From positions 434,001 to 498,000 of the forward strand of contig NZ_JABBPG010000003.1 of assembly GCF_013140855.1 (NCBI RefSeq): a stretch of 64,000 nt of DNA, written 5' to 3'. This document shows positions 26,100 to 34,690 of the stretch, piece by piece (position 1 is the stretch's first letter; the number at the start of each line of letters is the position of its first letter). The stretch is from Pseudoalteromonas caenipelagi. GTDB taxonomy: Bacteria > Pseudomonadota > Gammaproteobacteria > Enterobacterales > Alteromonadaceae. Under the pieces are notes generated by a model that had not been told where the DNA came from, did no database searches, and saw only the letters and a program-made list of their open reading frames with translations. Position numbers and translations under genes: made by a program.

Positions 26100-27080
26100 C
26101 TAAAATAGCGGTGCCTTAATGGTCGGTTTAAAGCCGTAAAGATTATCAAAGTTAGGAATATTCTTTTCCCAAATAGGCGTATCTTTGCCAATATACTCTT
26201 TCATGGCGTCAAAAAATAAGCGTGTTCTTACTGGCAAATCTCGGTGAGGGTAGACTGCGTAAAGTGCTGAATAATCGGGAAGTGTTACATTTGTGAGTAA
26301 TGGGATTAGTTGACCATTGATAACTTCCTGTTCGATCAAAAAAGCAGGTACGGTACAAAATGCCGTGTCAGAGAGCACTTTCATCATCAGTAGTTCACCG
26401 TCATTACTACGAAAGATGCTTTTTATGGTGACTTCCTGTGGTTCGTTATGCTCATCTAAATAATTAATCCCAGTAAAGCGAAGCCCTTCGTTAGCATATG
26501 ATGCTGCAGGTAAAGCGCTTAAGTCAGCCATGGATTTTGGCTCGCCAAAAGTCGCTAAGAACTGTGATGTTGCTAATATGACTAGCCTATTGCGGGCAAT
26601 CCTACGTGCGATGAGCGATGAGTCTTTGGGCTCGCCAATACGAAAAGCTAAGTCGTACCCTTCACCAACGATGTCAACTAGGCGGTCTTCTAAACGTAAT
26701 TCAATTTCAACTTGCGGAAAACGTTTTTGAAATTCATTCACTACGGGTTGTACGTAGCGCCGACCGATAATGGTTGAGCTGGTAATTCTGAGCAGTCCTT
26801 TAGGTTCGGTATGGTAGTTCTCAGCTAAAAGTTGTGTTTCACTGAGCAGCTTTCGCAGTTGCTGGGCTTTTTTTACCATTTCAGCACCGGCAGCCGTTAA
26901 TGAAAAGGAGCGGGTAGTACGGTTGAGTAATCTAACACTAAGCTCTTCCTCTAGCTTATTGATTTGTTTTGAAATAACGGACCTATCAATGTTGCGGTGC
27001 TGAGCTGCTTTAGCAAAAGAACCTCGTTCAACAACATCCAAAAACATCAATAATCGTGTACTTGTATCCATAACCATCAC
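26100..27080 (-). CDS. LysR-family transcriptional regulator
   Basis: A LysR regulator of up to 326 residues. The winged helix-turn-helix occupies the first 60 or so residues (FLDVVERGSFAKAAQHRNIDRS then VISKQINKLEEELSVRLLNR), followed by the effector-binding domain (LLRITSSTIIGRRYVQP onward). The listed start is GTG; ATGs at 27077 and 27071 follow, and the start at 27071 (MDTSTRLLMF) best matches usual LysR N-termini. The tail extends about 20 residues past the usual end. It is divergent from the RND efflux operon across about 115 bp, the classic arrangement for a LysR protein controlling its neighbour. The inducer is unknown. Confidence 0.9.
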   Translation of the reverse strand: MMVMDTSTRLLMFLDVVERGSFAKAAQHRNIDRSVISKQINKLEEELSVRLLNRTTRSFSLTAAGAEMVKKAQQLRKLLSETQLLAENYHTEPKGLLRITSSTIIGRRYVQPVVNEFQKRFPQVEIELRLEDRLVDIVGEGYDLAFRIGEPKDSSLIARRIARNRLVILATSQFLATFGEPKSMADLSALPAASYANEGLRFTGINYLDEHNEPQEVTIKSIFRSNDGELLMMKVLSDTAFCTVPAFLIEQEVINGQLIPLLTNVTLPDYSALYAVYPHRDLPVRTRLFFDAMKEYIGKDTPIWEKNIPNFDNLYGFKPTIKAPLF

Positions 27081-27093
27081 TCAAAAATACCTA

Positions 27094-27121
27094 TTGGTGC
27101 TATTTTGGCATTAAATAATTT
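27094..27121 (+). promoter_or_regulatory. Possible promoter of RND efflux operon
   Basis: TTGGTG (27094-27099), a 16-bp spacer and TAATTT (27116-27121) form a plausible sigma-70 promoter 73 bp before the periplasmic adaptor start. It lies in the intergenic gap shared with the divergent LysR gene. No LysR box was resolved. Confidence 0.35.
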
Positions 27122-27194
27122 AAAAATCGATGCTTATTTAGCTTCTTTTGATTCTGTAGACTATCTGCTATTCGAGGAAGAGGAGATAAAGTCA

Positions 27195-28382
27195 ATGAAG
27201 AAGTCACTAGTGACAATCGCAATACTAGGTTGTCTTGCATATTTAACAGGATGTAGCGAATCTCACGCTGAAGCGCCCCAGGCGCAGCAAACAAAAGTTT
27301 TTAAACAACCCATTGATGTGGCATCGGTGAAAGCTTATCCGGTGCAGGCATGGTTTACCTATACCAGTCGTTTAGAGGCTGTAGAATTTGTACAACTTAG
27401 GCCTCGTGTTTCTGGCAATATTGCCAAAGTTAATTTTGAAGAAGGGCAGCAAGTTAATCAAGGTGATGTGCTTTTTACATTGGACCAACGTCCATTTATG
27501 GTGCGCGTGGCTGAGTTAGAAGCACTTCTAGCTAATTCACACGCACAGCTGTTACAAGCAAAAAACGACGTTAAAAGAGCAAGTCGCTTACTTGCCAGTA
27601 AGTCAATTTCTGAAGAAGAGGTTGAACACCGTCATTCACTTCTTGCTCAACAACAAGCGAATGTTCAGGCCACAAAAGCAAAATTGGAAGCTGCAAAACT
27701 TGACTTAGCTTACAGCGAAGTAAAGGCGCCAATCAGTGGCATCGTATCTCGTGCGGAACTTACTAAGGGAAATACGGTGCAAGCAGGTGTCAGTTTGCTA
27801 ACACACCTTGTGTCTGACGATTATGTATATGCCTATTTTGATATTAATGAGCGCACTTGGCATCAACACTTTAGTCAATTGAAAGGTGATAAACAAACGA
27901 ATGTAGTGATGCAGATGTTAGGTGAGCAAGGTTTTAATCATGCAGGTGTGGTGGACTTTGTTGATAATCGTATCGACACCGATACGGGAACTTTACGGGT
28001 AAGAGCATTGTTTAAAGCGGATGAACAGCTTAAACCAGGATCATTTGCGCGAATTCGCGTTGCCGCCAATGAAATTCAAAAACAAGTACTGGTACCTGAG
28101 AAAGCAATAGGTACGGACTTGAAAAATCGCTTCGTGTTAGTCACTGATGAGCATGATGTTTTGCAATATAGGCTGGTAAAACTTGGTGAACGTTATGGCA
28201 AGATGCGGGCTATCACCCATGGATTAGAACCTGGCGATAAGATTGCAGTTAACGGTCCTGCGAGAGTAGGTCCAGGTATGCCAGTGGCTCCTCAATTGGT
28301 TGAAATTGAACCTGATAATGCAGCACTAGTGATGTCTGAACAAGCCGCAAAAACGTTATTGCTTGCTAAACGGGGAGAGTAA
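27195..28382 (+). CDS. RND efflux periplasmic adaptor lipoprotein (membrane fusion protein)
   Basis: The ATG at 27195 was chosen over upstream in-frame TTG codons because AGGAG lies 9 nt before it and the product then starts with a proper lipoprotein signal: MKKSLVTIAILGCLAYLTGC, with Cys20 lipidated. The 395-residue AcrA/MexA-type adaptor shows the lipoyl halves (VQLRPRVSGNIAKVNFEEGQ and YSEVKAPISGIVSRAEL), the alpha-helical hairpin between them, then beta-barrel and membrane-proximal domains. It would bridge the inner-membrane pump encoded 3 bp downstream and an outer-membrane channel. No channel gene is adjacent, so it probably uses a TolC encoded elsewhere. Confidence 0.92.
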   Translation: MKKSLVTIAILGCLAYLTGCSESHAEAPQAQQTKVFKQPIDVASVKAYPVQAWFTYTSRLEAVEFVQLRPRVSGNIAKVNFEEGQQVNQGDVLFTLDQRPFMVRVAELEALLANSHAQLLQAKNDVKRASRLLASKSISEEEVEHRHSLLAQQQANVQATKAKLEAAKLDLAYSEVKAPISGIVSRAELTKGNTVQAGVSLLTHLVSDDYVYAYFDINERTWHQHFSQLKGDKQTNVVMQMLGEQGFNHAGVVDFVDNRIDTDTGTLRVRALFKADEQLKPGSFARIRVAANEIQKQVLVPEKAIGTDLKNRFVLVTDEHDVLQYRLVKLGERYGKMRAITHGLEPGDKIAVNGPARVGPGMPVAPQLVEIEPDNAALVMSEQAAKTLLLAKRGE

Positions 28383-28385
28383 TAA

Positions 28386-31300
28386 ATGTCGTTTTCTCAC
28401 TTTTTTATTCATAGGCCCATCTTTGCGGCTATGTTGTCGTTGGTTATATTTATAGCGGGTGCGTTGAGTTTATTTCAATTACCTGTGAGTGAATATCCAG
28501 AAGTGGTGCCTCCCACGGTTGTGGTTTCGGCAAATTACCCTGGTGCAAACCCAAAAGTCATTGCCCAGACAGTAGCAACGCCTTTGGAGCAAGAGATCAA
28601 TGGTACTGAAAACATGTTGTACATGTTTTCGCAGGCCACCAGTGATGGCCGCATGACGTTAACGGTAACATTTGCTTTGGGCACAGATTTAGATCGTGCC
28701 CAAGTACAAGTGCAAAATAGAGTTAATAGTGCGCTACCTCGGTTACCTCAAGAAGTCCAACGACTCGGTGTTGTTGCGGAAAAGGCCTCTCCTGATTTGA
28801 CCATGGTGGTTCACCTATATTCGCCAGAAAATACGCATGATACCGCCTATTTATCAAATTATGCTGACTTGTATGTGAAAGATGAAATTGCTCGCCTAAG
28901 TGGGGTTGGTGATGTGCAACTGTTTGGTGGTGGTAAATATGCGATGCGCGTATGGCTTGACCCTGATGCGCTTGCATCCAACCAACTCACAGCTATGGAT
29001 GTGGTAAGTGCACTACGTGAACAAAATCAGCAGGTTGCGGCCGGAAGTCTTGGTGCACAACCCGCAGCCAATGAGTCACAGTTTCAAGTATTACTGAATG
29101 TTAGAGGGCGTTTAAGCAGTATTGAAGAGTTCGAACAAGTGGTGATTAAGGTTGGTGGGCAAGGTGCTATCACGCGCCTTAAAGATGTTGCTAGAGTCGA
29201 GCTTGGGCAAAATCAATATGCATTAAGGGCACTGCTTAATGGTCAACCCGCTTTGGCAATGCCAATCTTTCAGCGTCCTGGTTCGAATGCCATTGAACTG
29301 TCAGACCAAGTACGAGCAACGATGGCACGTTTGAGCGAATCGTTCCCGCAAGGTGTTGAGTACGATATTGTTTATGACCCCACGGTATTTGTACGAGGCT
29401 CGATTGATGCGGTAATAAAGACATTGTTAGAGGCCATAGTGCTTGTTGTGCTGGTGGTGATTTTGTTCTTACAAACATGGCGCGCTTCAATTATTCCATT
29501 GATTGCTGTACCAGTATCTTTGGTTGGTACGTTTGCGGTGATGCAATGGTTAGGTGTGTCCATTAACACCTTATCTTTGTTTGGTTTGGTATTAGCCATT
29601 GGTATTGTGGTGGATGATGCGATTGTCGTAGTTGAGAATGTTGAGCGTAACATCGCCAGTGGTTTGACACCGGTTGAAGCGACTAAGCTTGCGATGAATG
29701 AAGTAACAGGGCCTATTATAGCCATTGCATTAGTATTGTGTGCGGTGTTCATTCCAACGGCTTTTATTACGGGTCTCTCGGGTCAATTTTATAAACAGTT
29801 TGCATTAACTATCACTATTTCTACGATTATTTCTGCCATTAACTCATTGACCTTGTCTCCTGCACTATCGGCTTTGCTACTAAAGCCACATAACAGCGTA
29901 CCTGATAAATTTAGTCTTATTTTGGATAAATTGTTTGGCCGCTGGTTGTTTAGCCCATTTAATCGTTTCTTTGACAAAAGTGCTCAAGGGTATGAAAAGC
30001 TAGTTAAAAAGCTAATTAGATTATCTGCTGTCGTTGCTGTTTTATATTTAGCGCTTGTGGGGTCAACTGTTAAATTATTTGATGCAGTGCCAGGTGGATT
30101 TATTCCGGCTCAAGATAAGCAATATTTGGTAGCGATAGCGCAGCTTCCTGATGCCGCAAGTCTAGACAGAACGGAAGCGGTTACCCGAGAGATGGAAAAG
30201 ATAGCATTACAAGTGCCGGGTGTTGCAAATACCGTATCCTTCCCTGGTTTGTCGGTGAATGGTTTTACCAATAGCCCCAATTCAGCCATTGTTTTTACAC
30301 CGTTGGAAGACTTTGCGAATCGCGAAGACCCAAGTCTATCGGCGATGGCCATTGCGGGTGAGTTGAATAAGCGTTTTACCGCCATTGATGAAGCATTTGT
30401 AGCTGTATTTCCGCCACCGCCAATTCAAGGTCTTGGTACCACTGGAGGCTTTAAACTACAAATAGAAGACAGAGGAAACAAAGGATTTGAAGCATTATTT
30501 GCCGCTTTACAAACGGTAACCAATGAAGCGCGTAAAGATCCCGCTTTAACAGGCCTTTTTTCAAGCTTTAGGATACAAGTGCCGCAAATGGATATTGATA
30601 TTGATAGGGAACAAGCTTTGCTGCAGGGGATTGCGTTGTCAGAAGTGTTCAACGCATTGCAAGTTTATATGGGCTCTTTGTATGTGAACGACTTTAACTT
30701 ATTTGGCCGTACTTATCAGGTGACTGCTCAAGCTCAGGCACAAAGCCGTTTAGACCCGCAGCAAATTTTAGCTTTAAAAGTACGTAATTTACGTGGTGAT
30801 ATGGTTCCCTTAGGATCTGTATTAACGGCAACACCTACGACAGGGCCTGATAGAGTGATGCATTATAATGGCTATCCAAGTGCAGAACTCAATGGTAGTC
30901 CGGCTCCAGGATATAGCTCAGATCAAGCGCAGCAAGCAATAGAAGCGATTTTAGCAGAACATCTCCCCAATGGTATGGCATATGAGTGGACAGATGTGAC
31001 CTATCAACAAATTCTAGCGGGTAACACCATGGTGTATATTTTCCCTCTGGTTGTGTTGTTGGTGTTTATGGTGCTAGCGGCGCAATATGAGAGCTTACGT
31101 TTACCTTTGGCTATTATTTTGATTGTACCGATGACCATATTCTCTGCGTTGCTAGGTGTTTGGTGGATAGGGGGAGACAATAATATGTTTACCCAGATTG
31201 CACTGATTGTTTTAGTCGCTTTAGCCTGTAAAAATGCCATTTTGATGGTGGAGTTTGCCAAAGAGCAAACTGATTCAGGGCTGACGCCTTTTGAGGCAAT

Positions 31301-31550
31301 CATTAGAGCTTGTAGGTTACGTTTACGACCAATCTTAATGACGTCGATTGCTTTTACCGCAGGCGTAGTACCTCTTGTGCTGGCGACTGGTGCAGGTGCA
31401 GAAATGCGCCATGCGATGGGGGTTGCCGTATTTTTTGGTATGCTTGGAGTAACACTGTTTGGCTTATTGTTTACACCAGTGTTTTATATGTTTGTTAATG
31501 GTAAGCAAAAAAAGGTGCACGTCGAGGCACATAAGGTACCTAGTGTATAG
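28386..31550 (+). CDS. RND multidrug efflux permease (HAE1, AcrB-like)
   Basis: A 1054-residue inner-membrane transporter of the hydrophobe/amphiphile efflux RND family, full length. The N-terminus FFIHRPIFAAMLSLVIFIAGA, the proton-relay aspartate pair in AIGIVVDDAIVVVENVER (transmembrane helix 4) and the duplicated large periplasmic loops are typical. It exports drugs, dyes, solvents or other amphiphiles using the proton gradient, with the adaptor encoded immediately upstream. GGGGAG inside the end of the adaptor gene provides the ribosome site. A divergent LysR gene probably regulates the pair. The natural substrate cannot be read from sequence. Confidence 0.94.
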   Translation: MSFSHFFIHRPIFAAMLSLVIFIAGALSLFQLPVSEYPEVVPPTVVVSANYPGANPKVIAQTVATPLEQEINGTENMLYMFSQATSDGRMTLTVTFALGTDLDRAQVQVQNRVNSALPRLPQEVQRLGVVAEKASPDLTMVVHLYSPENTHDTAYLSNYADLYVKDEIARLSGVGDVQLFGGGKYAMRVWLDPDALASNQLTAMDVVSALREQNQQVAAGSLGAQPAANESQFQVLLNVRGRLSSIEEFEQVVIKVGGQGAITRLKDVARVELGQNQYALRALLNGQPALAMPIFQRPGSNAIELSDQVRATMARLSESFPQGVEYDIVYDPTVFVRGSIDAVIKTLLEAIVLVVLVVILFLQTWRASIIPLIAVPVSLVGTFAVMQWLGVSINTLSLFGLVLAIGIVVDDAIVVVENVERNIASGLTPVEATKLAMNEVTGPIIAIALVLCAVFIPTAFITGLSGQFYKQFALTITISTIISAINSLTLSPALSALLLKPHNSVPDKFSLILDKLFGRWLFSPFNRFFDKSAQGYEKLVKKLIRLSAVVAVLYLALVGSTVKLFDAVPGGFIPAQDKQYLVAIAQLPDAASLDRTEAVTREMEKIALQVPGVANTVSFPGLSVNGFTNSPNSAIVFTPLEDFANREDPSLSAMAIAGELNKRFTAIDEAFVAVFPPPPIQGLGTTGGFKLQIEDRGNKGFEALFAALQTVTNEARKDPALTGLFSSFRIQVPQMDIDIDREQALLQGIALSEVFNALQVYMGSLYVNDFNLFGRTYQVTAQAQAQSRLDPQQILALKVRNLRGDMVPLGSVLTATPTTGPDRVMHYNGYPSAELNGSPAPGYSSDQAQQAIEAILAEHLPNGMAYEWTDVTYQQILAGNTMVYIFPLVVLLVFMVLAAQYESLRLPLAIILIVPMTIFSALLGVWWIGGDNNMFTQIALIVLVALACKNAILMVEFAKEQTDSGLTPFEAIIRACRLRLRPILMTSIAFTAGVVPLVLATGAGAEMRHAMGVAVFFGMLGVTLFGLLFTPVFYMFVNGKQKKVHVEAHKVPSV

Positions 31551-31792
31551 GTTTTCAAAGGTGTACTCTGGTGTGTTTGCTAGCTTAAAGTGGTAACGTA
31601 TCGGGCGAATACCTGTCAGGGCCTAATGTATTTGAAACCAGGGAAGGTTTTATAACCTTCGGCATAAAAAGCTTTGCAACTTTTTAACTTATAGTTGAGC
31701 TGCATGGTGATGGATGTTCTAATAATTAAATGAATTACAATAACATTTGATTTAGCTACGGCGTACTAACCTAATTTAGCAAAGAGAAAAGC

Positions 31793-32797
31793 GTGAAAAT
31801 TACGATACCAAACACGATGCAAGCGATACAGTTAAGCCAAATAGGGCATGACTTTTGCCTAGCACCAGCTGAGCTGGCAGTACCTAAAATTACTGAACAA
31901 CAAGTGCTTGTAAAAATAGAGTATGTTGGCTTAGGCGCTCTCGATGAAAAGTTTGCTCAAATAGGTACGCCTTGTTGGCAATACCCACGTGTTTTTGGCT
32001 TTGATGCCGTTGGTACGGTTGTGGATGCACCAAAAGGTGTACACCCAAAGGTTGGTACGAAAGTTATGTGGCACAACGATATTAGTACGCCTGGCGTAAT
32101 GAGTGAATATGCAAGTGTTGCTAATTATGCACTAACTGTTTTGCCTGAAGGTATTGATTTAGCTATAGCTGCGTGTTTGCCCACCCCAGGAATGACGGCA
32201 TTAATTGCATTGCTCAAGTTGCAACTTAATGAAGGTGATAGTGTGTTTATTGAATCAGGACACACATGTACTGGACAGCTTGCTATTCAGTTTGCAAAGC
32301 AGCAGGGCTTAGTTGTGTTTACAAATTGTATTGCAGGACAACAAGAATTACTAAAATCTCTTGGTGCAGATGCGGTATTTGAACAAGGTGTGTGTGATTT
32401 AGCGCAGCAGATACAGCGCAACTATGGTTATGATGGTGTTCAAGGGGTCATTGACTGTACAGGTGAGCACACAAATGAGCTGATCTCACTGTTGCAGTTT
32501 TGCGGGCGAGTGAGTTGCATAGCTGGGTTATCGCAATTGGACGATGCACTGTTATTTAAAAAGGCACCTAATATTGGCGTTGTTTCTTTACCTGGAGCAT
32601 GGTTGGCAAAAAGTATTTGTGCCCAGCAGAGAATGTCTTTTTTAGGTAACATGCTGGTAGAGAGCTTAATGAATGATTCGCTTTGTATTCATAACCATGA
32701 GTTAATCAGTTTTGATGCTGACTCTATCACAGCAGCCTTGAAGGAGAGAATTCACACTCGTCACGGGGTTTTTCAAAGTATCAAATTAGCTCAGTGA
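31793..32797 (+). CDS. MDR-superfamily (zinc-independent) oxidoreductase, quinone-reductase-like
   Basis: A 334-residue medium-chain dehydrogenase/reductase. The N-terminal GroES-like domain carries QVLVKIEYVGLGALDEKFAQIG and FGFDAVGTVVDA, and a Rossmann cofactor domain follows. The zinc-binding cysteines and histidines of alcohol dehydrogenases are not seen, which points to the NADPH:quinone oxidoreductase-like branch. The nucleotide-binding turn is unusual: VFIESGHTCTGQLAIQFAKQ, where relatives have an AGxGGVG-type glycine motif. The GTG start at 31793 follows AGAG; an ATG at residue 9 is an alternative. It lies 242 bp after the RND pump gene on the same strand, in its own transcription unit as far as can be seen. 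Confidence 0.82.
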   Translation: MKITIPNTMQAIQLSQIGHDFCLAPAELAVPKITEQQVLVKIEYVGLGALDEKFAQIGTPCWQYPRVFGFDAVGTVVDAPKGVHPKVGTKVMWHNDISTPGVMSEYASVANYALTVLPEGIDLAIAACLPTPGMTALIALLKLQLNEGDSVFIESGHTCTGQLAIQFAKQQGLVVFTNCIAGQQELLKSLGADAVFEQGVCDLAQQIQRNYGYDGVQGVIDCTGEHTNELISLLQFCGRVSCIAGLSQLDDALLFKKAPNIGVVSLPGAWLAKSICAQQRMSFLGNMLVESLMNDSLCIHNHELISFDADSITAALKERIHTRHGVFQSIKLAQ

Positions 32798-33099
32798 GCT
32801 GCCTTTTATCTTAATGGCTATGGATTGCTCTTGACGCCTTTCATAGCTTCCTCTCAGTTTACAAACATTTTCTTGATATTCCTTACAAATGCTAACACTT
32901 CTTGGAAATAGTTATAGATATAATTGCGCCTAGGAATGAAGCTCTATAAGGCCATGTTTAAGCTTTAAGAGCAGTAATCATCACAAATAAGGTGTACATA
33001 TTGGTGCTAAATCACCATCAAACAAGTGCTCTTTTGCACCTTTTTGTGCATTAAAAGTTTGCGTATCATACGCTCATATAAACACTTAGGACGTTTCTT
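32798..33099. other. Intergenic region upstream of the MlaC-like gene
   Basis: 302 bases without a gene. It contains small hairpins (TGGTG-CTAAAT-CACCA near 33003-33018, and GCAC...GTGC near 33034-33049). Possible -10 sequences (ATATAA near 33076) have no convincing -35 partner. Confidence 0.4.
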
Positions 33100-33684
33100 A
33101 TGAACAAGCTACTTATTGTATTTGCAATGTTTTTTTCGGCTTTTAGCTTTGCAGCTGACACACCGTATCAACTTATAAACAAAGTTGGTAGCGAACTATT
33201 TGCAGACATAAAAGCTGTTAATAAAGATGGTAAAGCAGACTCAGTTTTAATGAAGAACATTGTTCGTAGTCGCTTAATGCCTCATATAGATGTGAAGTTT
33301 GTGTCATTTAAGCTACTGGGAAAACATATAAAAGGTCTTCAGCGCACAGATGCGATAGAGTTTATCGATGCCGTTGATAGTTATTTAGTGACTACATACG
33401 CTAACGCTTTATTGCAGTACAAAGGGCAAGATGTGGTATTTGAGGAACTTCCTGTCAGTGGCGATAGTAACTTTGCTACTGTAAAAGTGGTGATAAAAGA
33501 AAATTCTGGTCCTGATATTGATATGCACTTTAAGTTTAGACAAAACAATGATGGCAGCTGGAAGGTGTATGACATGGTTGCCGAAGGTATTTCATTACTC
33601 AGTGCTAAGCAAAAAGAAATTACCACGCGCATTTCAGAAGTGGGTTTAGCAAAAGTAACCAGCGAATTGAAAAGTAAGGTTTAA
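33100..33684 (+). CDS. MlaC-like periplasmic phospholipid-binding protein
   Basis: A 194-residue protein with signal peptide (MNKLLIVFAMFFSAFSFA) matching the MlaC/Ttg2D family in length and pattern: IVRSRLMPHIDVKFVSFKLLGKHIK, DAIEFIDAVDSYLVTTYANAL and the final DGSWKVYDMVAEGISLLSAKQKE. MlaC proteins shuttle phospholipids between the outer-membrane MlaA complex and the inner-membrane MlaFEDB transporter. Here the gene is alone, without mlaFEDB on either side, so it may be a paralogue or a dispersed member. AGGA precedes the start, and a strong terminator follows the stop. Confidence 0.82.
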   Translation: MNKLLIVFAMFFSAFSFAADTPYQLINKVGSELFADIKAVNKDGKADSVLMKNIVRSRLMPHIDVKFVSFKLLGKHIKGLQRTDAIEFIDAVDSYLVTTYANALLQYKGQDVVFEELPVSGDSNFATVKVVIKENSGPDIDMHFKFRQNNDGSWKVYDMVAEGISLLSAKQKEITTRISEVGLAKVTSELKSKV

Positions 33685-33720
33685 CAGTTTTAACTTTCCG
33701 ACTTTTAAAGTTAAAAGTTT

Positions 33721-33747
33721 AAGAGCAGCTTACGCTGCTCTTTTTTT
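33721..33747 (+). terminator. Intrinsic terminator after the MlaC-like gene
   Basis: A 9-bp stem AAGAGCAGC/GCTGCTCTT with a TTAC loop is followed by T7. It overlaps the stop codon of the convergent lipoprotein gene. Confidence 0.9.
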
Positions 33748-34546
33748 AAAACTCTCTTGGCGAGACAAACTTACCTTCTTGGATTTGTGTATATGTTTGC
33801 TGTGCTAACTCATCGTATGAATCTAGCGATTTTCCAAGGCTAGTAAGATGATGCTCGATTGGTAAAATATCGACATTTTTATAGCCAGATAATTTAGCGA
33901 TTTTTGCAAAAGTATAAGCATGCTTGTATTTTTCTTGCTTATAAAAAATGCTTGTCAATGTTTCGTAAACTTCCGGCGCCGGTTGTTGCCCCGCTTTATT
34001 TAGCTCTAGCACTCGATATAGCAGATCCACGGTTTTATTGTCATCGATTTTTGCGTAAAACGTTGCTAAAAACAATTGGATCTCTGGATCGTCTTTCACA
34101 CCTTCTTGCTCTTGCATGTTTAACAATTTATTCATTGCTAATTTATTATTGTTTCTTGACCAGTGGTAGTAGAGCAGACCAGGGTGTGACGTGCTTAAGG
34201 TTTCATTAAAAATACGGTTAATTTCTTTGAGGCTGGTTAAATGGCCTTCAACTCGAGAGGTGGTTTTTTCTTTTAATTTAATATGCTCAATTTTGGCGGC
34301 GCGTGCGACACACTTATCATAGCTTTCAAACAACTTGAGGAGCTGGTATTTGTTTTCGTCCGTCGGCTGTTTGTATTCAATATAGCGAGCAATGATTAAA
34401 TCTGCTCGCTCTTCTCTACAGTGGCTGTCGGTATTTAAGTCGTTGCAAAAACCAGGGGTTTCGTCACAGACTTTACTCAATGTTAAAGGATTGTCGCACC
34501 CAGCTAACAGCAATACAGATAAGACAAAAGCTTGTCTTAATGCCAT
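33746..34546 (-). CDS. DUF2989-type lipoprotein
   Basis: A 266-residue lipoprotein: signal MALRQAFVLSVLLLAGC with Cys17 as lipidation site. Several further cysteines lie early (VCDETPGFCND, SHCREERAD). The C-terminal two thirds are helical with a repeat-like look (LFLATFYAKIDDNKTVDLLYRVLEL, IFYKQEKYKHAYTFAKIAKLSG), consistent with TPR/Sel1-like packing. I match it to the DUF2989 lipoproteins of Alteromonadales and Vibrionales from the N-terminal pattern and context; function unknown. It is divergent from the GAPDH gene, with 144 bp between. Confidence 0.7.
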   Translation of the reverse strand: MALRQAFVLSVLLLAGCDNPLTLSKVCDETPGFCNDLNTDSHCREERADLIIARYIEYKQPTDENKYQLLKLFESYDKCVARAAKIEHIKLKEKTTSRVEGHLTSLKEINRIFNETLSTSHPGLLYYHWSRNNNKLAMNKLLNMQEQEGVKDDPEIQLFLATFYAKIDDNKTVDLLYRVLELNKAGQQPAPEVYETLTSIFYKQEKYKHAYTFAKIAKLSGYKNVDILPIEHHLTSLGKSLDSYDELAQQTYTQIQEGKFVSPREF

Positions 34547-34690
34547 AAGATTTCCTCTTATCTTGGTCGGTTCTCACTATTCTAGCTCAATGAATTGATG
34601 AGTAACAGTGGAGAATCAAAGCAGTTTAAATTAGAATAGCGGTGCCCATAGGGGCTATCCGTTCAAAAAATTGTTTATTAGGCAGAAAAA

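Noticed and set aside
31643..31660. GAAGGTT/AACCTTC hairpin as terminator of the RND operon
   Set aside because: The 7-bp stem is followed by GGCATAAAAAGC without a T run; too weak to call.
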